Below are positions 1 to 9,088 of a DNA stretch of 64,000 nucleotides, one piece after another (the stretch's first letter is position 1; the number at the start of each line of letters is the position of its first letter). Below the pieces are notes generated by a model that made no database searches, was not told the origin of the DNA, and worked only from the letters and a program-made list of their open reading frames with translations. Origin of the DNA: Bacillota bacterium. Lineage in GTDB: Bacteria > Bacillota > Clostridia > Oscillospirales > Acutalibacteraceae. The position numbers and the translations under genes were made by a program. The stretch covers positions 133,758 through 197,757 of the forward strand of contig JAEZGM010000042.1 in NCBI GenBank assembly GCA_023416955.1. The letters are read 5' to 3'.

Positions 1-129
1 CTGAAAAAGCAGGCTTCCCCAAGCGGCACGACGGTAGTTGCCGACATTGCCGTTTCGCGCATTGCCGCGGGGAGCGAAAACAGCATTTACAAATTGGGTT
101 CGTCCAAATATTTGCCGAAAGCCCCGTAA
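1..129 (+). CDS. 3' end of a protein of the pilus operon (partial)
   Basis: Frame 1 is open from the window edge and gives 42 residues before a TAA at 127-129, ending in KYLPKAP. Only the C-terminus is visible, so no family can be named. The next gene starts 25 bases downstream on the same strand and the operon ends with pilT, so this is probably another type IV pilus or pseudopilin-related protein. The function is an inference from position only. Confidence 0.5.
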   Translation: MKKQASPSGTTVVADIAVSRIAAGSENSIYKLGSSKYLPKAP

Positions 130-154
130 GGGTGCGGCGGAAAGAGAGGGTCGC

Positions 155-769
155 ATGAAACGAAAAAGCAGTTTTTTTCCGGGTGTGGGCGCCTCGTCGA
201 TTTTAATGATTTTCGTTGTGCTGTGCCTGACCATGTTCGGCGTGCTTTCCTTTGTGACCGCAAACGCGGATTATAAGTTTTCCACCAAAAACGCAAATGC
301 CGTGGAAAACTATTACGAGGCCTCGTCTTCCGCGCAGCAAAAGCTGGCGGAAATAGACAGCGCTCTGTTACAGGCAAAAAACGACGCGGCGCGTTACTCC
401 GCAAAGCCGTTTCTGCTGTATACCCTGAATGACAGTGTCTATTTCGAAAACGAAAAGCAAATCATGGACTACCTGAAAAGCGGCGCGTCGTCAGAGCAAA
501 AGCTTGATTACGCTTACTGCGAATTTTCCGCACTTCGGCTTGCGCGGATTGACGGCGCAGCCGTAACGCAAAGTGAGGATGGGCAGGTTCTGGCATCGCT
601 GGCCTTTCCCGTGAATACAAACCGTACACTGGCGCTGACCGTAGCAGTCGAACCCTATTCTGCTTCACAGCGATACCGGGTGACGCAACAGAAGCTGGTC
701 GGCGCCGAACAGCGGGATAACGGCGACAGTTCTTCCCTTTCCCTCTGGTCGGGGAGCAGCGCTCAATAA
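155..769 (+). CDS. Membrane-anchored pilus-operon protein, function unknown
   Basis: 204 residues. A short basic N-terminus (MKRKSS) precedes one hydrophobic segment at about residues 15-35, followed by an extracytoplasmic domain rich in Ser, Ala and Gln. The ATG at 155 is chosen because a GAGAGGG ribosome-binding site lies just upstream and the membrane segment then sits at the N-terminus. An in-frame start at 38 would add residues overlapping the upstream gene. It lies between a pilus-operon fragment and pilT (24-base gap), so it is probably a minor pilin-like or assembly protein. I do not recognise the family. The C-terminal tail (GDSSSLSLWSGSS) is low complexity. Confidence 0.75.
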   Translation: MKRKSSFFPGVGASSILMIFVVLCLTMFGVLSFVTANADYKFSTKNANAVENYYEASSSAQQKLAEIDSALLQAKNDAARYSAKPFLLYTLNDSVYFENEKQIMDYLKSGASSEQKLDYAYCEFSALRLARIDGAAVTQSEDGQVLASLAFPVNTNRTLALTVAVEPYSASQRYRVTQQKLVGAEQRDNGDSSSLSLWSGSSAQ

Positions 770-793
770 TGGAAATAGGAGTAACCACGCCCT

Positions 794-1873
794 ATGGAAT
801 TTGATATTCTGAGCATCTTAAAAACGGCCATGGCAAAAAAGGCTTCCGATATCTTTATTATCTCCGGATGCCCGGTCAGCTGTAAAATCAGCGACCGCAT
901 TCTTCCCGTCGAGCAGGAAGACCTATGTGATTACAAATTAAAGCCGGACGATACGAAATGCTGTATTGAGCAAATATATGCCCTGACGCGCGGGCGCAGC
1001 ATGGATTCCTTTCTGAGCAGCGGCGACGACGACTTTTCCTTCTCTATTGAGGGCTTGGGGCGCTTCCGCTGCAACGCGTATTTTCAGCGCGGTTCCATGG
1101 CGGCGGTGCTGCGCGTTTTTGGGTTTGACCTGCCTGATCCGGCAGCATTCCATATTCCCGAGGCGGTGCTGAATCTGAGCGATTATAAAAAAGGAATGGT
1201 ACTGATCACCGGTTCGGCGGGCAGCGGAAAATCCACGACGTTGGCCTGTCTGATCGACCGCATCAACCATGAGCGCAACAGCCATATTATCACCATTGAA
1301 GACCCGATTGAGTATCTGCACCGGCACGACAAGAGCATCGTCAGCCAGCGCGAGCTGGAAACCGACACCCACGGTTATGTGCCCGCGCTGCGCGCGGCTC
1401 TGCGGCAGGCGCCCGACGTAATCCTGCTGGGGGAAATGCGGGACTTTGAAACCATCGCAACCGCCATGACCGCTGCCGAAACCGGCCAGCTTGTGCTTTC
1501 CACCTTACATACCGTCGGTGCGGCAAATACGATAGACCGTATTATAGACGTTTTTCCGCCCAGCCAGCAGCAGCAGATTCGAGTGCAGCTTTCCATGGTG
1601 CTCCGCGCAGTGGTTTCACAGCAGCTGATTCCCACGCTGGACGGTACGCTTGTTCCGGCGTTCGAAATTATGTTTGTAAACTCCGGAATCCGCAATATGA
1701 TACGCGAATCAAAAGTGCATCAGATTGACAACGCAATTTCCTCCGCTTCGAGTGAGGGCATGATTTCCATGGATACCAGTTTATACAATTTGTATAAAGA
1801 AGGAAAAATATCAAAGGAAAATGCGCTGATTTATGCCAGCAACGCCGAAGCACTGAAAAAGCGCATCAGCTGA
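794..1873 (+). CDS. pilT: Type IV pilus twitching motility ATPase PilT
   Basis: 359 residues, normal length for PilT, the hexameric cytoplasmic ATPase that powers pilus retraction. Motifs seen in order: Walker A GSAGSGKST at residues 140-148, Asp box IITIEDPIEY at 165-174, Walker B DVILLGEMRD at 208-217, and His box LSTLHT at 235-240. These fit the secretion ATPase superfamily, and the length and lack of a long N-terminal MshEN region favour PilT over PilB. It is the last gene of its operon and is followed by a strong terminator. A PilB or PilC partner is not in the window, so a retraction role is taken from the family. Confidence 0.93.
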   Translation: MEFDILSILKTAMAKKASDIFIISGCPVSCKISDRILPVEQEDLCDYKLKPDDTKCCIEQIYALTRGRSMDSFLSSGDDDFSFSIEGLGRFRCNAYFQRGSMAAVLRVFGFDLPDPAAFHIPEAVLNLSDYKKGMVLITGSAGSGKSTTLACLIDRINHERNSHIITIEDPIEYLHRHDKSIVSQRELETDTHGYVPALRAALRQAPDVILLGEMRDFETIATAMTAAETGQLVLSTLHTVGAANTIDRIIDVFPPSQQQQIRVQLSMVLRAVVSQQLIPTLDGTLVPAFEIMFVNSGIRNMIRESKVHQIDNAISSASSEGMISMDTSLYNLYKEGKISKENALIYASNAEALKKRIS

Positions 1874-1907
1874 AGCTGCGGCTTTAATCCATAAAATGTG
1901 ATGAAAA

Positions 1908-1955
1908 ATGCGTCCTGATCAGGCTTTAAAGCCGTTTTAGGACGCATCTTTTTTA
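1908..1955 (+). terminator. Rho-independent terminator after pilT
   Basis: ATGCGTCCT (1908-1916) pairs with AGGACGCAT (1939-1947) and is followed by CTTTTTTAT. It ends the pilus operon. Confidence 0.88.
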
Positions 1956-1998
1956 TTGATGAGACTGTTTTGCCACAGTCTCTTCCATCTTACGCTCA

Positions 1999-2100
1999 TA
2001 CAGCCACTTCCTTTATAAAACATTCAAAGAACGAGCACAAAAGCCTTGATCTGTGGATTTTACGTTTCAAAATTAATTTTGTTGTTAAATGAGCTGCTAT
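1999..2100. repeat. Family A palindromic repeat, degenerate long copy (A5)
   Basis: About 102 bp that aligns along its whole length with the copy at 62888-62990. Shared blocks include CCACTT at 2004-2009, a TTGATCTRTGGATTTTACG block at 2046-2064, and GAGCTGCTATA near the right end. It is more diverged than the other copies. Its right half codes for the last residues of the GNAT protein on the minus strand. Confidence 0.6.
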
Positions 2101-2644
2101 ATTCCTCTTTCGTCACGGAATACTCGACGCATTCCACGGGACCCCTCTTTCCTTCGACCCGACTTGTTCCCCGGTATACCATTCCCGCTTTCTGCATAAC
2201 TCTGCCCGAAGCGGGGTTCTCCGGAAAATGAGAAGCGCAAATAGTCTTGAATTCGACCCGTTCAAAGCCGTAGCGAATAACCGCCGTCAGCGCCTCCGCC
2301 ATGTATCCGTGGCCCCACCAGTTCTGCCCGATCACATAGCCAACGCCCCCTGTGTCCGCAGAGCTCTCTACAGGTCTCAATTGCATACTTCCGATTACTT
2401 CTTTGTCCTGTCTCAAAGTAATCGCCCAGCGAAAAAACAGAGGATCTTCCCGGTAGCGTTGTAATATTTCCGCCAGGTGTCGCCGCGTCTGCTCCAATGT
2501 GATGTCCGGCTCCCAGAACATGTACTTTGCGCAGCGCGGGTCGCTCGTCCAGTTGCGGAACATCTGCTCCGCGTCCTCCTCTGTGAACGGCCTTAAAATA
2601 AGCCGCTCCGTTTTCAGGGTCTCCATTCCCACCGCGTGTAGCAT
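2060..2644 (-). CDS. GNAT N-acetyltransferase, RimJ/RimL type
   Basis: 194 residues. The start METLKTERLILRPFTEEDAEQMFRNW and the core GGVGYVIGQNWWGHGYMAEAL are typical of the RimJ/RimL branch of acetyl-CoA dependent N-acetyltransferases; the GxGYMAEA stretch at about residues 112-119 binds the acetyl-CoA pyrophosphate. ATG at 2644 has GAGAGAGGG eight bases upstream; an ATG six codons in is possible but has a poorer site. The substrate cannot be told from sequence: ribosomal proteins, other proteins or small amines are all known. The last dozen residues (SSSFNNKINFET) come from a family A repeat, so the original C-terminus has probably been replaced. Confidence 0.88.
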   Translation of the reverse strand: MLHAVGMETLKTERLILRPFTEEDAEQMFRNWTSDPRCAKYMFWEPDITLEQTRRHLAEILQRYREDPLFFRWAITLRQDKEVIGSMQLRPVESSADTGGVGYVIGQNWWGHGYMAEALTAVIRYGFERVEFKTICASHFPENPASGRVMQKAGMVYRGTSRVEGKRGPVECVEYSVTKEEYSSSFNNKINFET

Positions 2645-2667
2645 ACAAATTACCCTCTCTCTAAACG

Positions 2668-3924
2668 CTATTTTTGATCGCCCAGGAACTCCGGTTTAAA
2701 CTTGGAATACAGGATCTTTTGCCTGCTGTAAAGCCCGGTATAACCGGAAAGCATATAGCTGACGGCGGCGGCAAGCAGGTAGAACGGAGCGCCCTTTGTG
2801 CCGAAAAGCTCCACACCAAGCACCAGCGTGGTGAGCGGACAGTTCGTAACGCCGCAAAACACCGCCAGAAGTCCAAGCGTCGCGCCGAACGCGGGGTTCA
2901 TGCCCAGAATGCTCGCCGCAGTGCAGCCGAATGTCGCCCCGACAAAAAATCCCGGTACAATTTCTCCGCCTTTAAACCCGGCTCCCAATGTCAGCGCGGT
3001 GAACAGCAGCTTTAAAATAAATGCCTGCGGTTTCGCATTGCCCGCCAGTGCGCCGGCAATCACGTTCATCCCCGTTCCAAGGTAATCCGTACCGAATATC
3101 AGCGAGAGCAGCGCGACCAAAAGCCCGCCCGCCGCAATACGGAAATATTGGTTTTCGAGAACCTTTCGATACAGCCTTGCACTGTTTTTCAGCGTGAAGC
3201 AAAACACTACGCTTAACCCCGCACAAAGCACCGCAAGCAGCACGGCCCTAAACATCGGAAGCGGAAGCAGCGCGGGTATTTCGGTCAAATAGTAGGCTTC
3301 CGGCACTTCTCCGAACTGCCGGGCAACGGCGGTGGCGACCAGTGCCGCAACCGTGCAGGGTACAAGCGCCGCGTAATACATGATTCCGACGCTCACCACT
3401 TCCATGGAAAAAACCGCGGCGGCAACCGGTGCGCCAAATACGGCGGAAAACGCCGCGCTCATGCCGCACATCGTCATGATATGCATATCTTTTTCATCCA
3501 GCCGGAACAACCGCCCCACGCTGAAACCAAGACTGCCGCCCATTTGCAGCGCGGCGCCCTCACGCCCTGCCGAACCGCCGCACAGGTGTGTCAGCACCGT
3601 TGAAACGAAAATCATCGGCGCCATTTTAAACGGCAGCGGTTCGGGTGAACGAACCGCCAGCAGCACCAGATTAGTTCCCTGCGACTTTTCCACACCGCAA
3701 ATCCGGTATAAAAACACAATCAGTAAACCGGACACCGGCAGCAGCCACACGAGCCACGCATGATTTTGCCTGACAGACGTCACCGCATTAACGCAGTACA
3801 GAAACCCCGTTCCTGCCATCCCGATCAATACTCCCGCCAACGCCGCCAACAGCATCCATTTTACAAACACGATCAACGACCGCTTTATTCCGCCAATTTT
3901 CTCTCTTACTTGCGCCGTTCCCAT
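2668..3924 (-). CDS. CLC-family antiporter, CLC-F (fluoride) type motifs
   Basis: 418-residue polytopic membrane protein of the CLC chloride channel/antiporter family. The gating-glutamate motif is GREGAALQMG (Glu122, residues 120-129). The classical selectivity motifs GSGIP and GxFxP are absent: their places are taken by QGTNL at 82-86 and KGGEIVP at 318-324. Loss of GSGIP and a Glu in KGGE are features I associate with the CLC-F fluoride/proton antiporter clade, which protects cells from fluoride. Assignment to CLC is secure; the fluoride role is inferred. No fluoride riboswitch was seen in the 100 bases upstream. The ATG at 3924 has a GGAGAG site. Confidence 0.85.
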   Translation of the reverse strand: MGTAQVREKIGGIKRSLIVFVKWMLLAALAGVLIGMAGTGFLYCVNAVTSVRQNHAWLVWLLPVSGLLIVFLYRICGVEKSQGTNLVLLAVRSPEPLPFKMAPMIFVSTVLTHLCGGSAGREGAALQMGGSLGFSVGRLFRLDEKDMHIMTMCGMSAAFSAVFGAPVAAAVFSMEVVSVGIMYYAALVPCTVAALVATAVARQFGEVPEAYYLTEIPALLPLPMFRAVLLAVLCAGLSVVFCFTLKNSARLYRKVLENQYFRIAAGGLLVALLSLIFGTDYLGTGMNVIAGALAGNAKPQAFILKLLFTALTLGAGFKGGEIVPGFFVGATFGCTAASILGMNPAFGATLGLLAVFCGVTNCPLTTLVLGVELFGTKGAPFYLLAAAVSYMLSGYTGLYSRQKILYSKFKPEFLGDQK

Positions 3925-4041
3925 TTACATCTCTCCGAAACATATTATTCTTTTTATTATACGTCAAAGGCGGACCCGGTAAAAGAGTAAAGATAGGGCA
4001 AAAAGGAATCGTATGAATGAACATTTTTAGATAAAACAAGA

Positions 4042-4083
4042 AAAGATGCTACAAAATGAAAATTCATTTCGAAGCATCTTTTT
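4042..4083 (-). terminator. Terminator of the Gld-type ABC operon
   Basis: AAAGATGCT (4042-4050) pairs with AGCATCTTT (4073-4081), with a second inner pairing of ATGAA and TTCAT. On the minus strand it is followed by TTTTCTTGTTTT. It lies about 55 bases beyond the last gene of the leftward operon. Confidence 0.85.
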
Positions 4084-4136
4084 GACTGTGCCATATATTA
4101 GTCTCTTGTGCGGCAAAATTTTTTCTTCAGCAGTCT

Positions 4137-5582
4137 TTATTTTCCAAGCTGCTGAAAATCGTAAACGACTTTATCCAAATCGGGGGAAATGATATTTCCC
4201 TGTACCGTTCCGTTCAGCACCACTGTATACCGGCGGTCACCGCTCTTATAAAACTCAATCTTATTCGGCGAATTATTGTTGAAATACTGATAGGTAATCG
4301 TGCAGTTCGGCGTGCCCGTCGGTTTTGCGGTTACCGACTCCAGCAGTTCCAGGCTCACCAGCTCCTGATAGAAGGTTTTATAGGAAGTGGAATAATCAAC
4401 CTTCTTGCCATTGGTGGCTGTCACTGTATAATTATAGGCCGGTTTATCCTCGGTGGATTTTGTCTCGTCCTTTGTTCTGGCGGTATTGAGCGCGGATTCC
4501 GTCCCGTTCTGCGCAACAGTAATGGATTTTACCGTCTCAATATTTGGCAGCAGAATCAGCTTTTGCCGCAAAGCAAACGCGTCTGTCTGTGCCCAAGCGC
4601 TTACGCTGTCGGCAGAAACTTCGTAAACGACATTCACTCCGCCCAACATCGCGTAGTAACCGCTTTGACTCTTTGCGCCGAGCATGAGCTTATAGTTACC
4701 CTTATTTACGGTAAATTCCGCGACCGCGCTCGGCTGGTCAAGCCCATAGGTTTTCAGGTCCTGCGCGGTAGGGTTGGCTTTCGCCACGGAGGAAGCAGTC
4801 AGAGAGGCAAGCGCGGTTTTTACGGCGCCGTACTTCGTGGAGTCGGCTTCCACATTGATGGGGGAGGTAATCGCCTCAACCGTACCCTCCTTGCGGATGG
4901 TGACCGGCTGAGTGTAATTCTTCCCGCTCAGCGTAACCGAGGTAAAATCATTTTCACCGCTGCTGTTCTGAATGTTCAGCATGACCTTATCAATGAAGTA
5001 GTTTGCGTTTTCCAAAATACCGCTGTCAACGCTGACAACATATACATTCTCCGATTTTTCACCGGACATATAGTACGAAGTGCTGTCGGTGGCGCTGACG
5101 CTGCCGATTTTGTAGTTATAGCTGCTGCCGTCCTTAAAGCGAACTTCCACCGTCGCCTGCGGGTCGGTCAGGCCGAACTCCGAAGGGTTGCTCACGGTGC
5201 CCAGGTTTTGAGTTGCCACCAGACTGAACCCGTTTTTCACAACCTGTTCCGCGGCGGAAGAGTCGATCGGAACACCTTCCAGCCCTTTGATGGTATAGGT
5301 TGTGGTTTCCTCCGCGGCGGAAGAAGTACCGGAGGAAGACGATGAAACCGCCGCCTTCTTGGTAACGGGAATAATCACGTAGCTTCCCTTTTTATTTTTG
5401 ACGGACATGGATACCACATCGCCGCTTGTCTTGGACAGTAAGTCCATGGTCGGTGTGGAGGAAACGGCGGATGAAGACCCGCCCTCTTTATTATTGCCCG
5501 TGAGCGTGAGGGCGGCGACTGCGCCTCCCAGCACGACAATCACGGATGCGACAATGACAAGATTTCTGGTGCCGGTTTTCAT
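4137..5582 (-). CDS. DUF4340 membrane-anchored protein
   Basis: 481 residues. One N-terminal membrane segment (about residues 7-28, NLVIVASVIVVLGGAVAALTL) is followed by a Ser-rich linker and a large extracytoplasmic region with repeated beta-rich units (EFGLTDPQATVEVRFKDGS; LKTYGLDQPSAVAEF) typical of DUF4340. DUF4340 genes are regularly the last member of GldF-GldG ABC operons. The start at 5582 is one base after the GldG stop and has GAGGAGG upstream; a longer in-frame reading to 5630 would overlap GldG and bury the membrane segment. Molecular role unknown; it probably works outside the membrane with the transporter. Confidence 0.85.
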   Translation of the reverse strand: MKTGTRNLVIVASVIVVLGGAVAALTLTGNNKEGGSSSAVSSTPTMDLLSKTSGDVVSMSVKNKKGSYVIIPVTKKAAVSSSSSGTSSAAEETTTYTIKGLEGVPIDSSAAEQVVKNGFSLVATQNLGTVSNPSEFGLTDPQATVEVRFKDGSSYNYKIGSVSATDSTSYYMSGEKSENVYVVSVDSGILENANYFIDKVMLNIQNSSGENDFTSVTLSGKNYTQPVTIRKEGTVEAITSPINVEADSTKYGAVKTALASLTASSVAKANPTAQDLKTYGLDQPSAVAEFTVNKGNYKLMLGAKSQSGYYAMLGGVNVVYEVSADSVSAWAQTDAFALRQKLILLPNIETVKSITVAQNGTESALNTARTKDETKSTEDKPAYNYTVTATNGKKVDYSTSYKTFYQELVSLELLESVTAKPTGTPNCTITYQYFNNNSPNKIEFYKSGDRRYTVVLNGTVQGNIISPDLDKVVYDFQQLGK

Positions 5583-5583
5583 C

Positions 5584-7254
5584 TTACAGGTGCCTCCTCT
5601 TGCGGAACACAACAATGCCTGCAATGGCAATCAGCAGCGGAATCAAAATCGTAAAGACGCCAAGTCCGAGAATCGTACTTACCTGAGCGGTCAGCTTAAT
5701 ATCGGAAACGTTGGTCTGAACCGGAGTGCTGGTCACCGCGGTATCGGCATTGCTGGTTCCCGTCGCATACTTTGTCAGATCGACTACATATTTTGAGTTT
5801 CCGAATGCACTGGAACCAAGAATGCTGGTCTCAAACATTGCGGTGCTGCCCAGCGCAACGACATTTGCCTTATAAGTCTTACTGCCCGATGTAATTGAAT
5901 CCTGAGAAAGTACTGCCGTGTCGTATGCCTGTTTTGGCAGGCCGCTCGCGGACGTGGTTTTGCTGTCCACCGCATAGCTGGTAGTATTGGATTTTGCAAG
6001 GACGTAGGTTTTCTTCGTTCCCTTCGTGTCGTAAAGAAGGTTCAGCGGTACAGACACCGGTGTGGAGAAATATCCGTAGTCGGTGCTGCTGCCGTTCAGG
6101 CTGAGATCGCTTTGCACTGTGGATAAAATATAGCTGGGGTCATTGGCGTAATATTTGCTCTGGTCACTTTCTACAATCACTGCCTGCTTGGACTGGATGC
6201 CCCATTCCTGCAGGAATTCGGAAAGCTTGGGCATCGTTGTCTGGCTGGGAGTAAACGTGATGAGAAGCGTGCGGTCGCCCGCCAGCTTGGTGCTGCTCAG
6301 AAAATCGTCAAGCTTTTTAATCTCTTCGTCGGTATAATCCGTTGTAGGGCAGCCCAAAACAATTATCTGCGCCTTATCGGGAACCGCGTCGGTCAACAGG
6401 TTGAAATCTTTTGTTTCAAAGCTGTTGTTCGACAAAAGCTGCTTGTAGGTCGTGCCGTCCATCTGCTCGCTGTGGCCGGTGTCAAACGCCACGACGGGAA
6501 GCGTATCCGCAATGACGGAGTTCACGCCGGAAGCAAGCGCGCTGTCGACCAGCGAGTAGTTAGTCGCCGAGCTGCCGTCCTGACTGTACTGAATATTGAA
6601 TAAGTCGGTATAAACGACGATCCGCTCGCGCTTGTCGCTCTTAATCAACACATCGCCCTGTGTCAGCTCGTTGCTCTTATAGTCTTTGGCAAACGTCGGA
6701 TTCTTCACCAAATCAATGTACTGCACCTTAATATTGGAATTGCGTTCCGCCATTTTGGCGGCAAGGGTTCCGACCTGGCTGTATTTGATTCCGTAATCGG
6801 ACAAAATCTGGTCGTTTTTGGTCTGCTCTTCCGTTGCCATAATGGAAATGGTCACCGGTTCTTTCACTTTGTCAACGATCTTATTTGCCTGTTCGGAGAG
6901 TGTATTGGTGTTGTCTTTTGATAAATCAAGATTCATGGACGGATAATGGTTCCCAAGGATTCCAACCAAAACATTGATCAGAACGACAATCACAAGGAAT
7001 CCCGCGGTGAATGCGGTAGAAATCCCCCCGCGTTTGAACTTGGTGCTGCCGAAATAAGATTTTACAGCGCCAGGGTTCTTTTCGTCCTTTTTGGGGCTGC
7101 TTTCCTCCGGCTGCTTCGGTTCGCCTTTCTCCTCGGGCTTTTCCTGCGCTGCGGCGGTGCTTTCCGTTGATTCATCGGAAATCGCTGCCGGTTGAGCGGA
7201 GACTTCTTCCGGCTCCTGCGAATTTATTTTTTCGTTTTCATTTTCTATATTCAT
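5584..7254 (-). CDS. GldG-like ABC transporter auxiliary protein
   Basis: 556 residues. An acidic, Glu/Pro/Lys-rich cytoplasmic tail of about 80 residues leads to a membrane segment (about 88-108, GISTAFTAGFLVIVVLINVLVG), a long extracytoplasmic domain with VAFDTGHSEQ and IIVLGCPTTDYTDEEI, and a C-terminal membrane segment ending in RKRRHL. This is the layout of the GldG/DUF7088 ABC-type proteins. It starts 13 bases after the permease and has AAGGGGGG as ribosome-binding site. The operon order ATPase, permease, GldG, DUF4340 is conserved in many bacteria. In gliding Bacteroidetes GldG is needed for motility; in Firmicutes the substrate is unknown. Confidence 0.85.
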   Translation of the reverse strand: MNIENENEKINSQEPEEVSAQPAAISDESTESTAAAQEKPEEKGEPKQPEESSPKKDEKNPGAVKSYFGSTKFKRGGISTAFTAGFLVIVVLINVLVGILGNHYPSMNLDLSKDNTNTLSEQANKIVDKVKEPVTISIMATEEQTKNDQILSDYGIKYSQVGTLAAKMAERNSNIKVQYIDLVKNPTFAKDYKSNELTQGDVLIKSDKRERIVVYTDLFNIQYSQDGSSATNYSLVDSALASGVNSVIADTLPVVAFDTGHSEQMDGTTYKQLLSNNSFETKDFNLLTDAVPDKAQIIVLGCPTTDYTDEEIKKLDDFLSSTKLAGDRTLLITFTPSQTTMPKLSEFLQEWGIQSKQAVIVESDQSKYYANDPSYILSTVQSDLSLNGSSTDYGYFSTPVSVPLNLLYDTKGTKKTYVLAKSNTTSYAVDSKTTSASGLPKQAYDTAVLSQDSITSGSKTYKANVVALGSTAMFETSILGSSAFGNSKYVVDLTKYATGTSNADTAVTSTPVQTNVSDIKLTAQVSTILGLGVFTILIPLLIAIAGIVVFRKRRHL

Positions 7255-7267
7255 TGTGATTCCCCCC

Positions 7268-7972
7268 TTAACTCCATCTTCTGCTTTCGAGCTTACGGGC
7301 GGTCAAGAATACGAAAACCGCGATTACGCTCAGAAAGAAGACCATGCTGGACACATCCAGCATTCCCTTGGTAAACGGTGTGTAGCGTGAGTTAAAAGAA
7401 ATCCACTGAATAATCTTTTGCACAACCGCATTGCTGATATTACTGGAGAACTGATCCACCATCAGCAGGAAGATGGTCACGCCATAAGTCGCGACCGCCG
7501 CGACCACCTGGCTCTGCGTCAGGGAAGAGAGGAAAACACCAATGGATACCATGGCCGCGCCGTAAAGCAGCGTTCCCAAAAAGTTCCCGAAGATTAAAGG
7601 CCAGCTCGGGGAAGAAAATATTCCGATAATAATGGCCGGAACCAGACTGCCCACGGTAGCAATCGCATACACAATGAATCCGGCGAGGAATTTTCCGATG
7701 ACAATGGAGGTTACGCCCACAGGCGCCGTCAAAAGTGCCTGATCGGTTTTATTTTTTGTTTCCTCGCTGAAGCTTCTCATGGTGATAATCGGAATAAACA
7801 TCATACCCCAAATAAACATTGCGCCATATACGCTGGCAATGTTGGAGGAAGAGCCGAGCAGCATCACCTGATAAAAATAGAATCCATACAACAGCATCAT
7901 CATACCGACGCACACATAGCCGATGGGGGAGTAGAAATACGCCTTGAGTTCACGTTTTAATACCGCGGTCAT
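7268..7972 (-). CDS. ABC-2 type transporter permease, GldF-like
   Basis: 234 residues with six predicted membrane segments. The N-terminus MTAVLKRELKAYFYSPIGYV and the stretch IPIITMRSFSEETKNKTDQ match the ABC-2 permease group that includes GldF, where the conserved MRSFSEE motif precedes the second membrane region. Its ATG overlaps the ATPase stop as ATGA, so the two are probably translationally coupled. It would form the membrane channel with the upstream ATPase. Substrate unknown. Confidence 0.9.
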   Translation of the reverse strand: MTAVLKRELKAYFYSPIGYVCVGMMMLLYGFYFYQVMLLGSSSNIASVYGAMFIWGMMFIPIITMRSFSEETKNKTDQALLTAPVGVTSIVIGKFLAGFIVYAIATVGSLVPAIIIGIFSSPSWPLIFGNFLGTLLYGAAMVSIGVFLSSLTQSQVVAAVATYGVTIFLLMVDQFSSNISNAVVQKIIQWISFNSRYTPFTKGMLDVSSMVFFLSVIAVFVFLTARKLESRRWS

Positions 7973-8955
7973 GCGGATTCGCCTCCCTTCATTGCATTCT
8001 TAAGCACGGTGCTGTCCTTGGTATAGGACGCACTTGTCAGACGCAGGAATACATCTTCCAGTGACAGGCCGGTATTGTTGAGGGAAAGAATCGGCCAGTT
8101 TTTCTTTGCCGCCAGCTGGAACAGGTCACGGCGCAGGTCGGTGCCTTCGCGTGCTTCCACAACAAACTCGTAAACGCCCGGCTCCTTTTCGCCGAACTCT
8201 TCAACGCTTACCACATTTTTCAGCGTCTTCAGCCCGTTTTTGATTTCCGGCGCAGGGCCTTCCATACGCACGACCAGCTTGTGGTCGGCGCTGAGCTGAC
8301 GGGCCAGCATATCGGGGGTTCCGTCCGCGACGAGCGTTCCCTTGTTAACCACAATAATACGCTCGCACACCGCCTGAATCTCAGGAAGGATATGGGAGCT
8401 CAAAATAATCGTATGCTTTTTGCCCAGATTCTTAATCAGATTTCTGATTTCAATAATCTGTTTCGGGTCAAGCCCAACAGTGGGTTCGTCCAAAATCAGG
8501 ACCGGCGGGTTGCCGAGCAGCGCCTGCGCAAGACCGACGCGCTGCTTATAGCCTTTTGACAGGTTCGCAATCAGGCGGTCAAACACATCGTTAACGCGTA
8601 CCAGCGCACAGATTTCTCTGATATGCTTGTCACGCGGGAGCGTGCATTTTTTAAGGTCATACATAAAATTCAGGTATTCCTTGACCGTCATATCCGTGTA
8701 AAGCGGCGGAATTTCCGGCATGTAACCAATCAGCTTCTTCACTTCGTTCGGGTTGTCAAGCGTATTGAAGCCGCCGACTGTTACCGAACCGGAGCTTGCC
8801 GAAAGATAGCCCGTAATGATGTTCATCGTCGTCGATTTTCCGGCGCCGTTCGGCCCCAGGAATCCAACGACGGTACCTTCTTCCACTGAAAAGCTGATGT
8901 TGTTCAAAGCCGTTTTTTCGCCGTACCGCTTTGAGAGGTTTTTCACCTCAATCAT
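7969..8955 (-). CDS. ABC transporter ATP-binding protein, GldA-like
   Basis: 328 residues. Walker A GPNGAGKST at 34-42, signature LSKGYKQR at 132-139, Walker B VLILDEPT at 152-159 and a C-terminal extension with a CcmA/GldA-like fold. The ATG at 8955 follows AGGAGGG at proper spacing, and the protein then begins MIEVKNLSKRYG as the family does; the longer frame up to 9033 has no support. It is the first gene of the four-gene operon and supplies ATP hydrolysis for the export or assembly step carried out with the GldF/GldG-like partners. Confidence 0.92.
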   Translation of the reverse strand: MIEVKNLSKRYGEKTALNNISFSVEEGTVVGFLGPNGAGKSTTMNIITGYLSASSGSVTVGGFNTLDNPNEVKKLIGYMPEIPPLYTDMTVKEYLNFMYDLKKCTLPRDKHIREICALVRVNDVFDRLIANLSKGYKQRVGLAQALLGNPPVLILDEPTVGLDPKQIIEIRNLIKNLGKKHTIILSSHILPEIQAVCERIIVVNKGTLVADGTPDMLARQLSADHKLVVRMEGPAPEIKNGLKTLKNVVSVEEFGEKEPGVYEFVVEAREGTDLRRDLFQLAAKKNWPILSLNNTGLSLEDVFLRLTSASYTKDSTVLKNAMKGGESA

Positions 8956-9088
8956 CGTGCGTCCCTCCTGTATTTCAGCTATTTCTTTTCTGTTCTTTGT
9001 GACCCTGCCGCCTGCCTCTGCCCATGAAGGCAAAAGAATGCGCGAAAATCCGAACCCCTCTGTAAGTAACTCCGCATTTCCGCTTCAT

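Noticed and set aside
3925..4035. Fluoride (crcB) riboswitch upstream of the CLC gene
   Set aside because: The minus-strand leader lacks the conserved GGNGATGG and CTGATG elements.
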